Source of the DNA: Tetracentron sinense
Taxonomy: Eukaryota > Streptophyta > Magnoliopsida > Trochodendrales > Trochodendraceae
DNA: 64,000 nt
Reading direction: 5' to 3'
Assembly: GCA_015143295.1 (NCBI GenBank)
Contig: CM026563.1
Location: 2,294,001 to 2,358,000, forward strand
In this document: piece by piece, positions 1-44,585 of the stretch
How positions within the stretch are numbered: the first letter of the stretch is position 1
How the letters are laid out: every line of letters begins with the position of its first letter
Position numbers and translations under genes: made by a program
Notes under the pieces: generated by a model
Told to the model about the DNA's origin: nothing
What the model saw: the letters and a program-made list of their open reading frames with translations, nothing else
Database searches by the model: none

Positions 1-34226
<34,226 letters not shown>

Positions 34227-34570
34227 TGTTTCACTCCCAAGTCGTTTGATTTGAGTTTTTCTTTATGGGGGTCGTTGGGTTTGTATATGAATTGTGATGG
34301 GAAGAGAGCGAGAGCGCGTGTGTGTGTGTGTGTTCCAGTGTTTGTTAATTCTGTGGCTGTTGGTGGTGGTTTAGACGCGGGGGCGTACGAGGCCGTTTCT
34401 TCTTTGGAGAACGAAAGGTAGCCGCTTTTGATCCGCTTAGGCGTTATCCTCCCCAAGGAGAGAGAAAGATAAGGGAGGAACTGGATAACCCACTTCTGTG
34501 GTGGGCCAAGACTGGAGTAGAGTAGCCCACCCCTCCCACGGAGGGAATGGATTTTGTCTGTCCTCGCCAT
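34227..34570 (-). other. F2KP 5' leader and proximal promoter region
   Basis: Sequence upstream of the F2KP start, GC-richer than the spacer beyond it. It holds a short GT/GC run at about 34314-34333 and purine/pyrimidine-rich stretches. I see no convincing TATA box. A different minus-strand reading frame opens at 34570 and overlaps the F2KP start, but without a mapped transcription start it cannot be called an upstream ORF. Confidence 0.4.
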
Positions 34571-37060
34571 ACCAAAAACGTCTACCCCTCATCCCATGCG
34601 TCAACACGTGTCTCTTTTTTTTAGCACCTCTTAACTATGCTTAAGATTCATTAACCCTTAGGGTCGACCATGTAACCTTAGTTTTTAGAAGGAAAAAAAT
34701 ATTTAAAGAAAATTTAACCATAAGAGTTAAAAAAAATTAACAATGGTTAAAATGGGGCTTTGTGAGTAGGCCAGGGATGGGATTTCGTCTGCCCCACGTC
34801 GAACCGGTCCAAATCTGTCCATTTTGGGATGGGATTTGATCTGGCTCTCGCCGGATCAAAACCATCTGACCTCCCCTTTGCATGAGACATGTGGTGATAA
34901 AAAGGAGAGAAGATCTCAAATGGAGAGAAGTCAAAAATCAGGGGGAAATGAAATGACTTCTCCCCCTTTTTATCACCACATGTTGGACCTTAGGCCAGAT
35001 GGTTTTGATCCGGTGAGAGCCGGATCAAATCTCATCCCGTCCATTTTGACACTCCTTAACCGTGAATAAGATTTACTAACCCTTAGGGTGGGATGGTCGG
35101 GGGCAATAAATTACCCTTTTAACCTTGATTAAATTTTTTTCTTGTGATTAATTTTTTTTTATTTTATAAAAACCAAGGTTACATGATTGAACCTTAAGGG
35201 ATGATGGATCTTAACCACAATTAAGGGATGTAAAAATAACAGGATGTGGACAAGATGGATTTCATCAGCGAGAGACAGATGAAATCTCATCCCTAGGAGG
35301 AATAGGATTTGGTCTGGCCCTTGTCCATCTGCCAAAACTGTTCGGCCCATCAAGGGTCAACAGGTGCCCTTTTAACACTCCTTAATTGTAATTAAGATTC
35401 ACTAATCCTTATGGTTCAACCATCAAAACTTAGTTTTTAGACAAAGTTAAAAAGTATTTAACTCTAAAGTTAAAATTTGTTAACTAGAGTTAAAAGAACG
35501 GTTAAAGAGGCTTTGTGAGTGGAGTTTTCTTCTAGCAAGGGCCAGACCAAATCTCATTTCGCAAGGCTAGCAATGGTCCCACTCAAATATCATTTACTCT
35601 AGTCAAAAAGTTATAACCCATGTGGTTCAATTTTTAATTTTTCCTAAAACCAAGGTTATATTTCTTTAATCCTAATGGTTAGTGAAGCTTAATCACAATT
35701 AAAGGGAGTTAGAAGGGACATGTGGTGAGTTGAAGAGGCGGGCCAGTGTAAAATTCTTTGGCCCCAAGCAGAGTAAATCCCAAATCGTTAGCAGGGTAGG
35801 GGTTTTAAAGTATCCGGATTTACTCTGGCATAGCCTCTAATACCCTTTAACTCTGATTAGGAAGTTCGAACCCTTGTAGTTAACTTTTAATAAGCATCCA
35901 GGTGAATGATTTTTGGTTGGGTTTGGATTGAAAAACCTCAACCCTATCTAATCTATGCTTAGCCTTGGGTTTAGGTCTTAGATAACATCTCTCTCCTAGG
36001 GTCTCCGTTTTGAGGATTTGGGTGTAGCCCCTTTGCTTTTCAAATTATGATGGGCGCTTCACTTAAAAAGGGCATGTTTTGTATTTTTATTACCGAAAAG
36101 GACATGTTTTTGACATATCTATAAAAAAAAAAGACATGTTTTGCATTTTTATTACCTAAAAAGATATGTTTTTGACATATTTATCCCTTAGCTATGCATA
36201 TAAAACTCACACACTAATAAGGGCAATAATGGAATACATTCCCTATTTGGTAAAACTTTTCCAACAATGCCCTTTTAGGTGATATTTTTGACTTAGGGTG
36301 ACTAAATGGTACTTATCCCAATTATGAATGTTTTGCCCTAGTGGTAATTTTCTAGCTTCTTGGGAGTCAATATACTCTTCTTTGTTTAAGATTTGTTGGC
36401 CGTATTTAGTTCGCTTTTTGGGAACTCTTTATGCTTTGATTTTTATTTTATTTTTTTAATGTTTCTCGTGTATGGATGAAATTATGATTACTATTGGAAA
36501 AAAAAACACACACATTTCTCTTCTCCACACATATATATGTGTGGATAGGGATGGCAATGAGCCGGGTTAATCGGATAACCCACCCCTATTGGAATGAGTT
36601 TGGGGAGTTCTTAAACTTTATAGGTTGGGGCAGGTTTAGGTATGAGGGGGTTAAACCTGACTCGAGTTCAGGCCAGGAATGGTTTTAAGCCGTTCGTCCC
36701 TCCCGTTTATAATAGAAAAGCATTTTGCTAGCCCCCGTCTCAAATCTTCTAAAGACACAAATAGGGCACTACAAATCTTAGTAACCCAAACCTCATAACC
36801 TGCTACACACTCCCGCTCTCAAACCTCGCTCACATCGAGAGCTCAATTTCAACTTTTGTAAACCTCCCTCTCACCTCCCTCGCACCTAAATGTGCGGCTT
36901 TTGTATAAAGTTTAATTTTTATTCCAAAATTTCCTGTTAAGTAGAGTATAATTTGTCTCTTTTTTTTTTTTCAAGGTATAAGATTAATGTAAGATTTGTT
37001 AATTATTAGTGATCTTGTAATTGTATTTAGAATGATACAATTTTTTTATACATATATAAA
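34571..37060. other. Spacer with inverted and dispersed repeats, no gene seen
   Basis: No coding homology. A motif around TTAAGATTCA(C/T)TAACCCTTAGGGT recurs in both orientations through 34620-35900. Versions of its reverse (GAATCTTAACCACAATTAAGGG) also appear at 44587 and 57617, so it is a dispersed repeat. Confidence 0.5.
34828..35040. mobile_element. Inverted-repeat MITE upstream of F2KP
   Basis: The left arm GGGATGGGATTTGATCTGGC...GGATCAAAACCATCTG is matched in reverse by CAGATGGTTTTGATCC...GGATCAAATCTCATCCCG, and an inner arm pair CATGTGGTGATAAAAAGGAG / CCCCTTTTTATCACCACATG is also complementary. About 600 bp upstream of the F2KP start. Confidence 0.65.
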
Positions 37061-37511
37061 TAAACTAACCACACACACGTCACACACCCACACCACACAC
37101 ACACACCCTATGATCTCAACCCAAGCCTATAACCATACACACCCTTCTAAAATACGAGGGGTAAGGTAGGAGTACTTAAGGAGAAGGTCCCTACAATCAG
37201 TATCTGATGTAAAATTAATGGGCAAAGAAGCTCATTTGTGAGCTGACTACACCCCACTTTTTTGTGCTTTTGTTTTTTTTTGATAAATAAACTAACCCCA
37301 AACACACACCGCACGCACACGCGCACACACACACATGCCCTATAATCTCAACCCAAACCTATAACCACACACACCCCTCTAAAAAAGAAGGGTGAGGTGG
37401 GAGAACTTAAGGAGAAGGTCCCTACAATTGGTATCCGATGTGGGATTAATGGGCAAAGAAGCTCATTTGTGAGTTGACTACACCACACCTTTTTGTTCTT
37501 TTTTTGATAAA
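37061..37511. repeat. Tandem duplication, unit about 225 bp
   Basis: Two units start with TAAACTAACC at 37061 and 37288, and a third start follows at 37512. Each contains a CA-rich run, then ATAATCTCAACCCAA-CCTATAACCA, AAGGAGAAGGTCCCTACAAT and GGGCAAAGAAGCTCATTTGTGAG. Confidence 0.8.
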
Positions 37512-38559
37512 TAAACTAACCACAGACACGCCATATCAATAATCATCCTGTTTATTGTGACTACAAATTTGAATTATGAATGATTTTGTCAATTTTTCTA
37601 TTTAGAAAAGTAAAAAATATATATTTACATTTACAAGTAATTTTTCAAGAACATCAAGTAAATATTTTATGTATATATACCGACACTCCCAACCCTATCT
37701 TAAATTGAAATGTTACTTAGTTCCGAATGTCAAACGTTATCTGACTTTTACTTTTTAAACCGATCAAATAATGAAATATCTCCACTGCTAGCGGATCTTG
37801 TATCTATGGAAAAATTTGGAGTAAATGTGACTGTGATAGCACTCCTCAATCAAAAATTATTACTTTACCCTTAAATTAATCTTAAAATTATCTTAATATA
37901 TTACTTATAATATAAAATAGGGCGCTGTTGTCGCACCCCACTTTTTGATGACTGCACCCATTCTCAGTACTCCTCGTTTACCTGGGAGAACCACTTGTTG
38001 AAAATGCCTTAATAAGTTTTATTTTTTCTAAGAATCTCACAGTTTTGGTCCCTAATGTTCTGTAGTTCTCTTTGGTGCGTTGATTTTACCCAGTTACTGA
38101 CATAAGAAGCTCTTACATGTTTTTTGTTATAGTTCTGGGAGAGCCATCGTGATAGACCATGCATATATGTATATGAGAACAATTTATCTCTTAAGAGAAA
38201 TGAAAAAGGATAAGGCAAAGTAGGCGCCTAATATAAATCAAACCAGATTGGTATCTAACATCACTTTCCTTAGCCAGCTACCTCCCATAGCTTTGATGTC
38301 AGGCAATCTCTGTCTCACCTACACTACAAATATAAAGAGAAGCCAAATTGAAAATCACCAAAACTAACAAATCCATACCCCATATGAAGAGAATATCCAC
38401 GTCTAGAAGACTCAGGTTTTGCCATTCAGGAAATACTCTTTGCTATGCCATTCATGATGGTGCAAAGTACAAAGATTATTTGTGAATATGCCTTCCTTCA
38501 TAAAGCCATGCATCGTTCTGAAAAAAAGAGATCTGGCTAGAACTGATTAACAAACTAAG
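37512..38559. other. Spacer, nothing recognised
   Basis: AT-rich DNA without coding homology or clear repeat boundaries. Confidence 0.4.
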
Positions 38560-39115
38560 TTGCTTGCAAACAGCTCGAACTCGGCTCATTACAAGCTCGA
38601 TCGAGCTTGTTTATTTAATAAACAAGCCAATCTCAAGCTTAAATTTCCAGCTCGTATAATTAATGAGCCGAGCTTGAGCACACCACTAGTTGGTAGTTAA
38701 ATCTCAGCTTGATTATATATATATATACACTCAATGTGCTAAAATATTTAAAATATACTTCATGTAAATACTAAAATTAAGTACATTCAATATATACTAG
38801 TAAAGATCAATAGTATATAATGTATTTTACATGATAAGAATACAACTTATACAATTATAAACTTATACTAAAAATTTAGGTAACACTGTAATTTATTTAC
38901 CTATAGACTATATGAGGGTAACAAAGTAAAATTTTCACATAATATAAATAGCTATATCAAATGAACTAAGCTGCTCATGAACTACTCGAGCTCAATTATT
39001 GAATAAACAAGCAAAGTCCAAGCTTGATTTACGAACTTGTTTAGCGAACAAGCTTGAACACCCCACTATTTGGTTTGGCTCAGCGCAGCTTGATATCACC
39101 CCTAGATCTGGCATC
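38560..39115 (-). mobile_element. AGCTCGAGCTTG-type element without Helitron insert
   Basis: Both ends are rich in CTCGAGCT/AAGCTTG motifs in inverted orientation, around an AT-rich core. In reverse orientation its core aligns with the core of the element at 43155-44585, block for block. Here the point that is interrupted by Helitrons in the other copy is continuous (junction between 38824 and 38825). Confidence 0.6.
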
Positions 39116-39339
39116 TCAATTTAACTACATCTGCTCCTATTCTCATAGTAGAAACAAAACAAAGAGGGGAGAATGAAAAGGGACAGCAATGACTCGCATA
39201 TAGCCTTCCTCAAAAAAGGAACACTTCACTGGAGAAAGAAAAATAAAATGAGGGACTGAAACTGTCTAAAAGGGCAAGTCAGTTCCTCCAAAGCACAAAA
39301 TAGCGAGCAAAAATCCACACTTTGAAAGAAGCTACAAAA

Positions 39340-39909
39340 CATGGTTAAAAAACTCGGCGAAACCGTTACGTAGCGCACATTACGTAATGGTTTTGGTGGC
39401 CTCCGATACCCGATGTCGTACCTTTACCCGTTTATTCCAAAACAAATTCGTATTACGTAACAGTATTGGGCGTAGGATCGTCCGCGATTTGGGTTTTAAC
39501 CCGTGAAGAACAGGCTGAATCTCTCTTGTAGACCTATCGGTCCGACACCCAGCTACAAGCCTACAACATATAGAGTTCAGATACTACAGAATATCCATGA
39601 TTGAGGCATGAACTCCATTGTTTTATAAACCCTCAAGAATCCATGGAAAATACCTAAATAGACGGAAAAAAAGAAAAAAAAAATTAAGTTTGGGAGTGGA
39701 GGAGGAATTAGGGAGGAGGACATACCTGTAGAAGAGGTATTTCTGCATTTTGAGCTTCATATTGTCTTTAAAAGTATCTTGTTACTCATTTACTACATGT
39801 TTTTTTTATTTTTTTCCCTATTTATTAGGATTTTTTAAACAAAAAAATAAAAATAAATAAATAATGGCCGAAACCGTTACGGTGTCCGAAACCGTTTTTT
39901 TTAAACCCT
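39340..39909. mobile_element. MULE-like MITE, GAAACCGTTACG family, copy 3
   Basis: It starts CATGGTTAAAAAACTCGGCG and ends GTGTCCGAAACCGTTTTTTT then TAAACCCT. It is flanked by a perfect 9-bp direct repeat GCTACAAAA (39331-39339 and 39910-39918), the size expected for Mutator-like transposition. It lies at the left edge of the CHUP1-like pseudogene. No transposase. Confidence 0.85.
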
Positions 39910-40384
39910 GCTACAAAAGTCCACTGACAACAACATTGCAGACAGAGAAACCAACAATTCAGATCAAAATGCCAAGAGAGACTAGCATTGGAGAATGCAT
40001 GTTCAAAGCCAGATTCTCTGTAATCCATGGTAGGAAAGGAAAGATCAGCTAGAGTCCCAAGCCACCTCCTAGACCCAATGGTACCCACCCTTTGCTCCAA
40101 GAAGAAAATGAAAACAAAGTGTCATTACTGTCAGACCACCACTACCATCAAAACTGCTAATTGGGTCCAAAGCTATGTCACAAGGAAAGGAATTCTATCG
40201 GTTGCGTACAAGAAGGGATGGAAGGATTAACAACATAACCAATTTTCCAGGGCTTGAGGTAGCTACAAATGCACATAACATGATTAGGGATATTGAGAAC
40301 CGCTCATCTTATCTTTCGGCTGTAAGTATTATACGTACCTACTACCTACTGATGATGCTCTTGGGTAGGTATCTCTATCTATTC

Positions 40385-40572
40385 TTTTTTTTTTTTGGTA
40401 GTGGAGGGTGTCCCAAAGCCTTCAAGACAAGGACTAGTCCCTTCAGGTATCCACAATGACCCACACGGAATTGACTCTACGGATACCAGGGTAGGTCGAG
40501 GAGTGGGAGTTGAACACACGACCACAAGGAGCAAATCCGGGACGCTAGCAAACTGCACCAATTTCCGATGGA
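40385..40572 (-). mobile_element. SINE with 15-bp target duplication in CHUP1-like pseudogene
   Basis: Flanked by TATCTCTATCTATTC at 40370-40384 and 40573-40587. Read on the minus strand it has a B-box-like GGTCGTGTGTTCAACTCCC and ends in an A-run (T-run on the plus strand from 40386). The body shares GGGACACCCTC, GGACTAGTCCTTG and GAAGGG with the SINE at 302-473. It sits in what was an intron downstream of the donor at 40321. Confidence 0.85.
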
Positions 40573-40911
40573 TATCTCTATCTATTCATGCATGCACGGA
40601 TAACTGCTAACAATGAGCATATTCAGGAGCATATAAAGTCAAATGTCAAAACACAAGGTAAGTTCATCAATTTCTTAACAAGGAAGGTGGATAATGCATC
40701 ATATGCAGAGATCTCCGATGTAGAGGCATTCGTTAAATGGTTGGACAAGGAGCTATCCTACCTGGTTGATGAGAGGGTAGTACTCAAGCACTTCCCACAA
40801 TGGCCAGGGAGAAACGCAGAAGCAATCAAGGAAGCTGACACTGAGACCTGAAGAACCTCATATCCAAGATCTCATTTTTGACAACAATCCAAAAAAGCCA
40901 TTGCCCCCGCC

Positions 40912-41356
40912 ATAGTTTTAAAACTCGGCCGAGTCGACTCGGCTCGGCCAGGTTTCGAGTCGAGTTTCGAGGAAAACTCGGTTTTGTCGAAAACTCGCCC
41001 CGACTCGCCCCCGACTCGCCCGAGTTTTTGCATTTTTTTTTATAACTAAAAATTGAATAAACTGCCTATCTGATTGACTAAATTATGTTTTTTTTCTTTT
41101 TTTTGACACACCCCACTCATTTTTAAGTATAAATACAAAACAAAAGGGGGATGTTTAATATATATTGAATTATATATCTTATTTTAGGCATAGTTTATCA
41201 TTAATTTTGAATCTATACCATATATATTATTAGAAAAATATTATATATGTCCGAGTTTTAGGTGTCATTACTCGGACGAGTTTTGCCCGAGTTTCCGAGT
41301 TGACTCTACTCGGCAAGTTTCCGAGTCGAGTCGAGTTTTCGGGTTTTAAAACACTG
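40912..41356. mobile_element. MULE-like MITE in CHUP1-like exon, 9-bp target duplication
   Basis: Bounded by GCCCCCGCC at 40903-40911 and 41357-41365. Ends ATAGTTTTAAAACTCGG and CGAGTTTTCGGGTTTTAAAACACTG are inverted repeats, with ACTCGGC/GAGTCGAG-rich subterminal parts. Joining the two flanks restores the CHUP1 order LPP-PLKRMQ, so the insertion is inside an exon. It resembles the GAAACCGTTACG family in end structure but not in interior. Confidence 0.85.
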
Positions 41357-42375
41357 GCCCCCGCCTCTCAAAAGGATGCAGGCATTGCAAGACAAGACAG
41401 GTGAGGATATATATATATATCGTAGGGTCATATAATGAAAATCTTCATTGAAGCAAAAATGTAGATCACATAATCAATTCCCCACTTGCAGATGGGGAAG
41501 CGTGTTCACAATATGGCAAGGGTGAGGGAAAGTGCAAGCAAGAGATATAGGGAATACCAGATCCCCTGGGAAAGGATGCTAGACAATGGAGTTATCAGGC
41601 AGGTAGGTAGCATAGAGCTGAATTTTACCACAAAGCATGTAGATTTCAATTGATAACAGTGACAGAAGGATGGCAACAATAAATGATTTTCTTACTAAAT
41701 CATAATACACCCATCTGGTGCAACAATAAATGATTTTTCCCTTGTGGATTTGAATGGCTTTCCCAATGGGAAAAATATGACTTACGCTACCAAAATGAAT
41801 GAATTTTATACATTTGTTATGAGTTGTTTTGGAATATTGAAGTCACATTTTCCTTCCCGAATCCCTGCATACCAATGATCTCATTGCCGCTGCCCTATAA
41901 TTCACAACTCATAGCAGTTTCAGCAACTAAAATTTGGGTTATGGCCCTCTAAAACTTTCTTCAATATGTAATGTTTTCCGCACTGAGACATGAAACATAT
42001 ATATGCTAAAAACACCAATTAAATAACATGACACAGCAGTGTAACGGTAAATGTAAGTGCATCCAAACCCAGATAAAATCCACAATAGTCATAAACTGAA
42101 CGAAGCAGAAACACGACTAGGGAAATTTAACAAGTAAAACCTAGAAATCGCAGATGTCTAGCAGATTCATCAAAAATGAAAATAAAGTGGATTATAAAAG
42201 CTAATTAAACCCAGCATAATCACACTGCCAACTAATAAGTTTCAAGAAACCCAATCTATCAAATGTGTCAGCATGAAAAAAAAAAGGCAGTTTTGTGCGC
42301 ATCAACTAAACAACTCAATATAGGGATAAAACGACTTGAAAAGGCGAAAACGCCATGCGAAGACCTCAGAGTTCT

Positions 42376-42628
42376 CTATTTAGATCTCTGTCTCATCTTT
42401 CGGCGCTTTCTCTTTAACCTCCTCATGCGCTTCTTCTTCCACTGGAAATCCCAAACACCACAAATAAATCAAATGAGAACCGAATAGATCGATCGTTATA
42501 TTGGAAGGAATAATCAAGGAAACTAGTGGAACTGAAGAACGAAATAGTCTATTATAGTTAGGATGAAGAAAGATCGAAAAGGACGATAGAAATAGATTTC
42601 AGAATCTTGCTCCTACCTTAGCTCTCAT
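42376..42628 (-). CDS. RPL41: Ribosomal protein eL41, 25 residues, two exons
   Basis: Smallest protein of the cytosolic 60S subunit, a basic helix at the interface with the 40S subunit. Exon 1 (42617-42628) encodes MRAK and is followed by GTAGGA. Exon 2 (42376-42441) follows a CAG acceptor and encodes WKKKRMRRLKRKRRK, then MRQRSK and TAG. Total 25 residues, the full family length, with no change from the near-invariant sequence as I recall it. It is too short for ordinary ORF calling and is recognised only by its sequence and by the intron after codon 4. A telo-box lies about 110 bp upstream and a MITE about 230 bp upstream. The gene lies between the CHUP1-like pseudogene and a repeat cluster, with no sign of decay. 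Confidence 0.95.
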
Positions 42629-42736
42629 GGTGGCTCTGTGTCGAAACCTTCCGCTCCCTTCCCTTCAAAGCCCTTGTCAATCTAAGGCGGCTGCGGATAA
42701 AAGAAAGAGCTGAGCACTTCGCAGTGATTTATGGGG

Positions 42737-42745
42737 AAACCCTAG
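42737..42745 (-). promoter_or_regulatory. Telo-box-like motif upstream of eL41
   Basis: CTAGGGTTT on the minus strand (AAACCCTAG on the plus), about 110 bp upstream of the eL41 start codon. AAACCCTA motifs are characteristic of plant ribosomal-protein promoters, which supports the gene call. Function here is inferred. Confidence 0.6.
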
Positions 42746-42857
42746 TTATGAGCTTATGTTTTCATCGTCGCCGCGGGTTCGAATGCGGGTCGGGTTAGGG
42801 CCGTAAGCCCACGAAATTATAATATATCGACTAACCACTTGTCTACTTTATTTAAAT

Positions 42858-43021
42858 AAAGGGAAATGCTTTTGAGACCGCGTAAGGGCCAAGACCTCGC
42901 GCATGTGCGCGGGATTTCAGGTGGGGCCCACTATGTGATGATGGGCCCCACCTGAAATCTCGTACACATGCACGAGGTCTCGGAGGTCTCGGCCTTAATG
43001 CGGTCTCGGTAGCAAAGTCCT
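42858..43021. mobile_element. Hairpin MITE upstream of eL41, 9-bp duplication
   Basis: The left arm GAGACCGCGTAAGGGCCAAGACC...GATTTCAGGTGGGGCCCA is mirrored by GGGCCCCACCTGAAATC...GGTCTCGGCCTTAATGCGGTCTC. TATTTAAAT flanks it on both sides (42849-42857 and 43022-43030). Almost the entire 164 bp is an inverted repeat. It lies in the eL41 upstream region. Confidence 0.8.
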
Positions 43022-43433
43022 TATTTAAATTAAAACACTTTTTCACAAAAAAAAAATTGACAAGTGTTTGGTAGAGAATGAGAGTAGAGGTTGATCGAGA
43101 GTAGGGCTAGCATTCCTCAATATATAAACATAATTCTACTAAAAGTACATGTGTTATCGAGCTAGTTAAGCCGAGCCGTAGAATGTTCAAGCTTGTTTAT
43201 TAAATAGACGAGTTCAAAAATCAAGCTTGACCTTGGCTAGTTTATTAAATAAAGGAGCTCGAGCTTTAACACACAAGCTCGATTCACAAGCAGCTTGCTT
43301 AATTAGATATAATTATTTATTAGATTTAAATTTTACTTTATTATCCTCGTATAGGTACAAAAATTACAATGTTAACTATAATTTTAAGAAAAGCTTATAA
43401 TTATATAAATGATATTCTTATTATATAAAACTA

Positions 43434-43817
43434 TCTTTACTATTATAATGCCAGAGGCAAGCGTAGCTTGATTTTTCAAAATTCCTATACTATCCTTAAA
43501 TAAAACAAAACTTTAATTTAATGCTTTACTTTAATTCTCAAACTACCCCTTGCTCATCTATCTATCTTTACTATTATAATGCCAGAGGCAAGCGTAGCCT
43601 GATTTTTCAAATTTCCTAGACTATCCTTAAATAAAACAAACCTTTAATTTAATGTTTTACTTTAATTCTCAAACTATCTCTTGCTCATCTATCTATTTAA
43701 ATAATAGAATCATAGCCAATCGTGATTGAACTCGGGGAGAGTTCAATTGCACATGCAGGTTAACACGTGTCCCTTTTAACTCCTATTAGCTATGGTTAAC
43801 TCCTTCCCCTCGCTCTC
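43434..43817 (+). mobile_element. Two tandem 3'-truncated Helitron copies
   Basis: Two starts of the form TCTTTACTATTATAATGCCAG lie at 43434 and 43565. The first copy stops after ~130 bp; the second runs to CGCTCTCA at 43817. Both match the 269-bp element at 57928-58196, but neither has its terminal hairpin and CTAG. The pair is bracketed by a 26-bp direct repeat (43408-43433 and 43818-43843). Confidence 0.65.
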
Positions 43818-43840
43818 AATGATATTCTTATTATATAAAA

Positions 43841-44350
43841 CTAGTGGGCGGCACATGCAATGCACTTGAGAGAGAGAGGAATGGGAAGAGACTGGGAAGA
43901 GGGACTCTAGTGAGAGAATTTTAAAAAAATTTGTTTTAAAATTTTAACTTAAAAAGATAGAATAGTGGGTTGAAACTATCTCATAACACATGACCCTACT
44001 TTTTCTCTTGAAAAGTAGTTACAACGTAGAGAGGGTGTGCCTCTTTGTTGAGAGACAAATGAGAAAGTATGAGACAAGAAGGATAAGGATTTAAGGGAAT
44101 CGTGGGGATATTGAAGGATTATTGTTAGTTATAGTTGATATTACTTCAATACCCCTATTAACTTTTCTCATGTAAAATAAGATAACATAATGTCTTAATT
44201 TTTTTAATATGGAGTTATAGGCAAAATAGGAAAATATAAAAAATTCACATTTACTAACGGTAAGATATCATAAAATTGGGACTCATTAGAAATATTATAA
44301 AAAAATCAACAAACTTTTTAAATCCACTTCTTTCATTATAATAGTAGAGA
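43841..44350 (-). mobile_element. Non-autonomous Helitron, 510 bp
   Basis: On the minus strand it starts TCTCTACTATTATAATG at 44350 and ends GTGCATTGCATGTGCCGCCCACTAG at 43841. It is preceded by A and followed by T, the A^T target of Helitrons. The near-terminal palindrome and the CTAG end fit the class. No Rep/helicase coding. It lies head-to-head with the plus-strand copies at 43434-43817. Confidence 0.7.
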
Positions 44351-44585
44351 TAAATTATATATTATTAATCTTTACTAGTATATAATAAATACACTTAATT
44401 TTAAAATTTAAATGAAGCAAGTACATTTAGATTAATTATATATATAATCAAGTCGAGCTTTTAACGAGCCGAGTAAGGGTGTGCTCAATCTTGGCTCGTT
44501 AACTAAATGAGTTCTAAAAATCAAGCTTGAGCTTGGCTTGTTTACTAAATAAACAAACGAGCTTGAGCTTTTAACGATAGGTGGG

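Larger units (their letters stand above)
39919..41602 (+). pseudogene. CHUP1-type protein, C-terminal fragment, disrupted
   Basis: Pieces of the conserved C-terminal domain of CHUP1-like proteins (actin-associated, chloroplast positioning family) lie in order on the plus strand. They are RVP/KPPPRP across a frame change near 40060, then RRDGRINN...IRDIENRSSYLSA at 40195-40320, which ends at a GTAAGT donor. TQGKFINFLTRKV...VKWLDKELSYLVDERVVLKHF follows at 40625-40795. DLKNL and then PKKPLPP at 40850-40911 need a frameshift, LKRMQALQDK lies at 41366-41405, and VRESASKRYREYQIPWERML at 41527-41580. The domain is broken by a SINE (40385-40572) and a MULE-like element (40912-41356). The N-terminal coiled coil and first exons are missing, and frame and splice phase fail at several points, so it cannot make the normal protein. 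Confidence 0.8.
43155..44585 (+). mobile_element. AGCTCGAGCTTG-type element carrying Helitrons
   Basis: Left arm (about 43157-43310) and right arm (about 44450-44580) are rich in CAAGCTCGAGCTTG-type motifs in inverted orientation. The AT-rich core matches the reverse of the element at 38560-39115, but is split between about 43430 and 44351 by Helitron sequence. It is a composite of two repeat types. Confidence 0.65.

Noticed and set aside
37061..37511. CRISPR-like or satellite array
   Set aside because: Only two units of ~225 bp with internal CA microsatellites; a local tandem duplication in a plant spacer.
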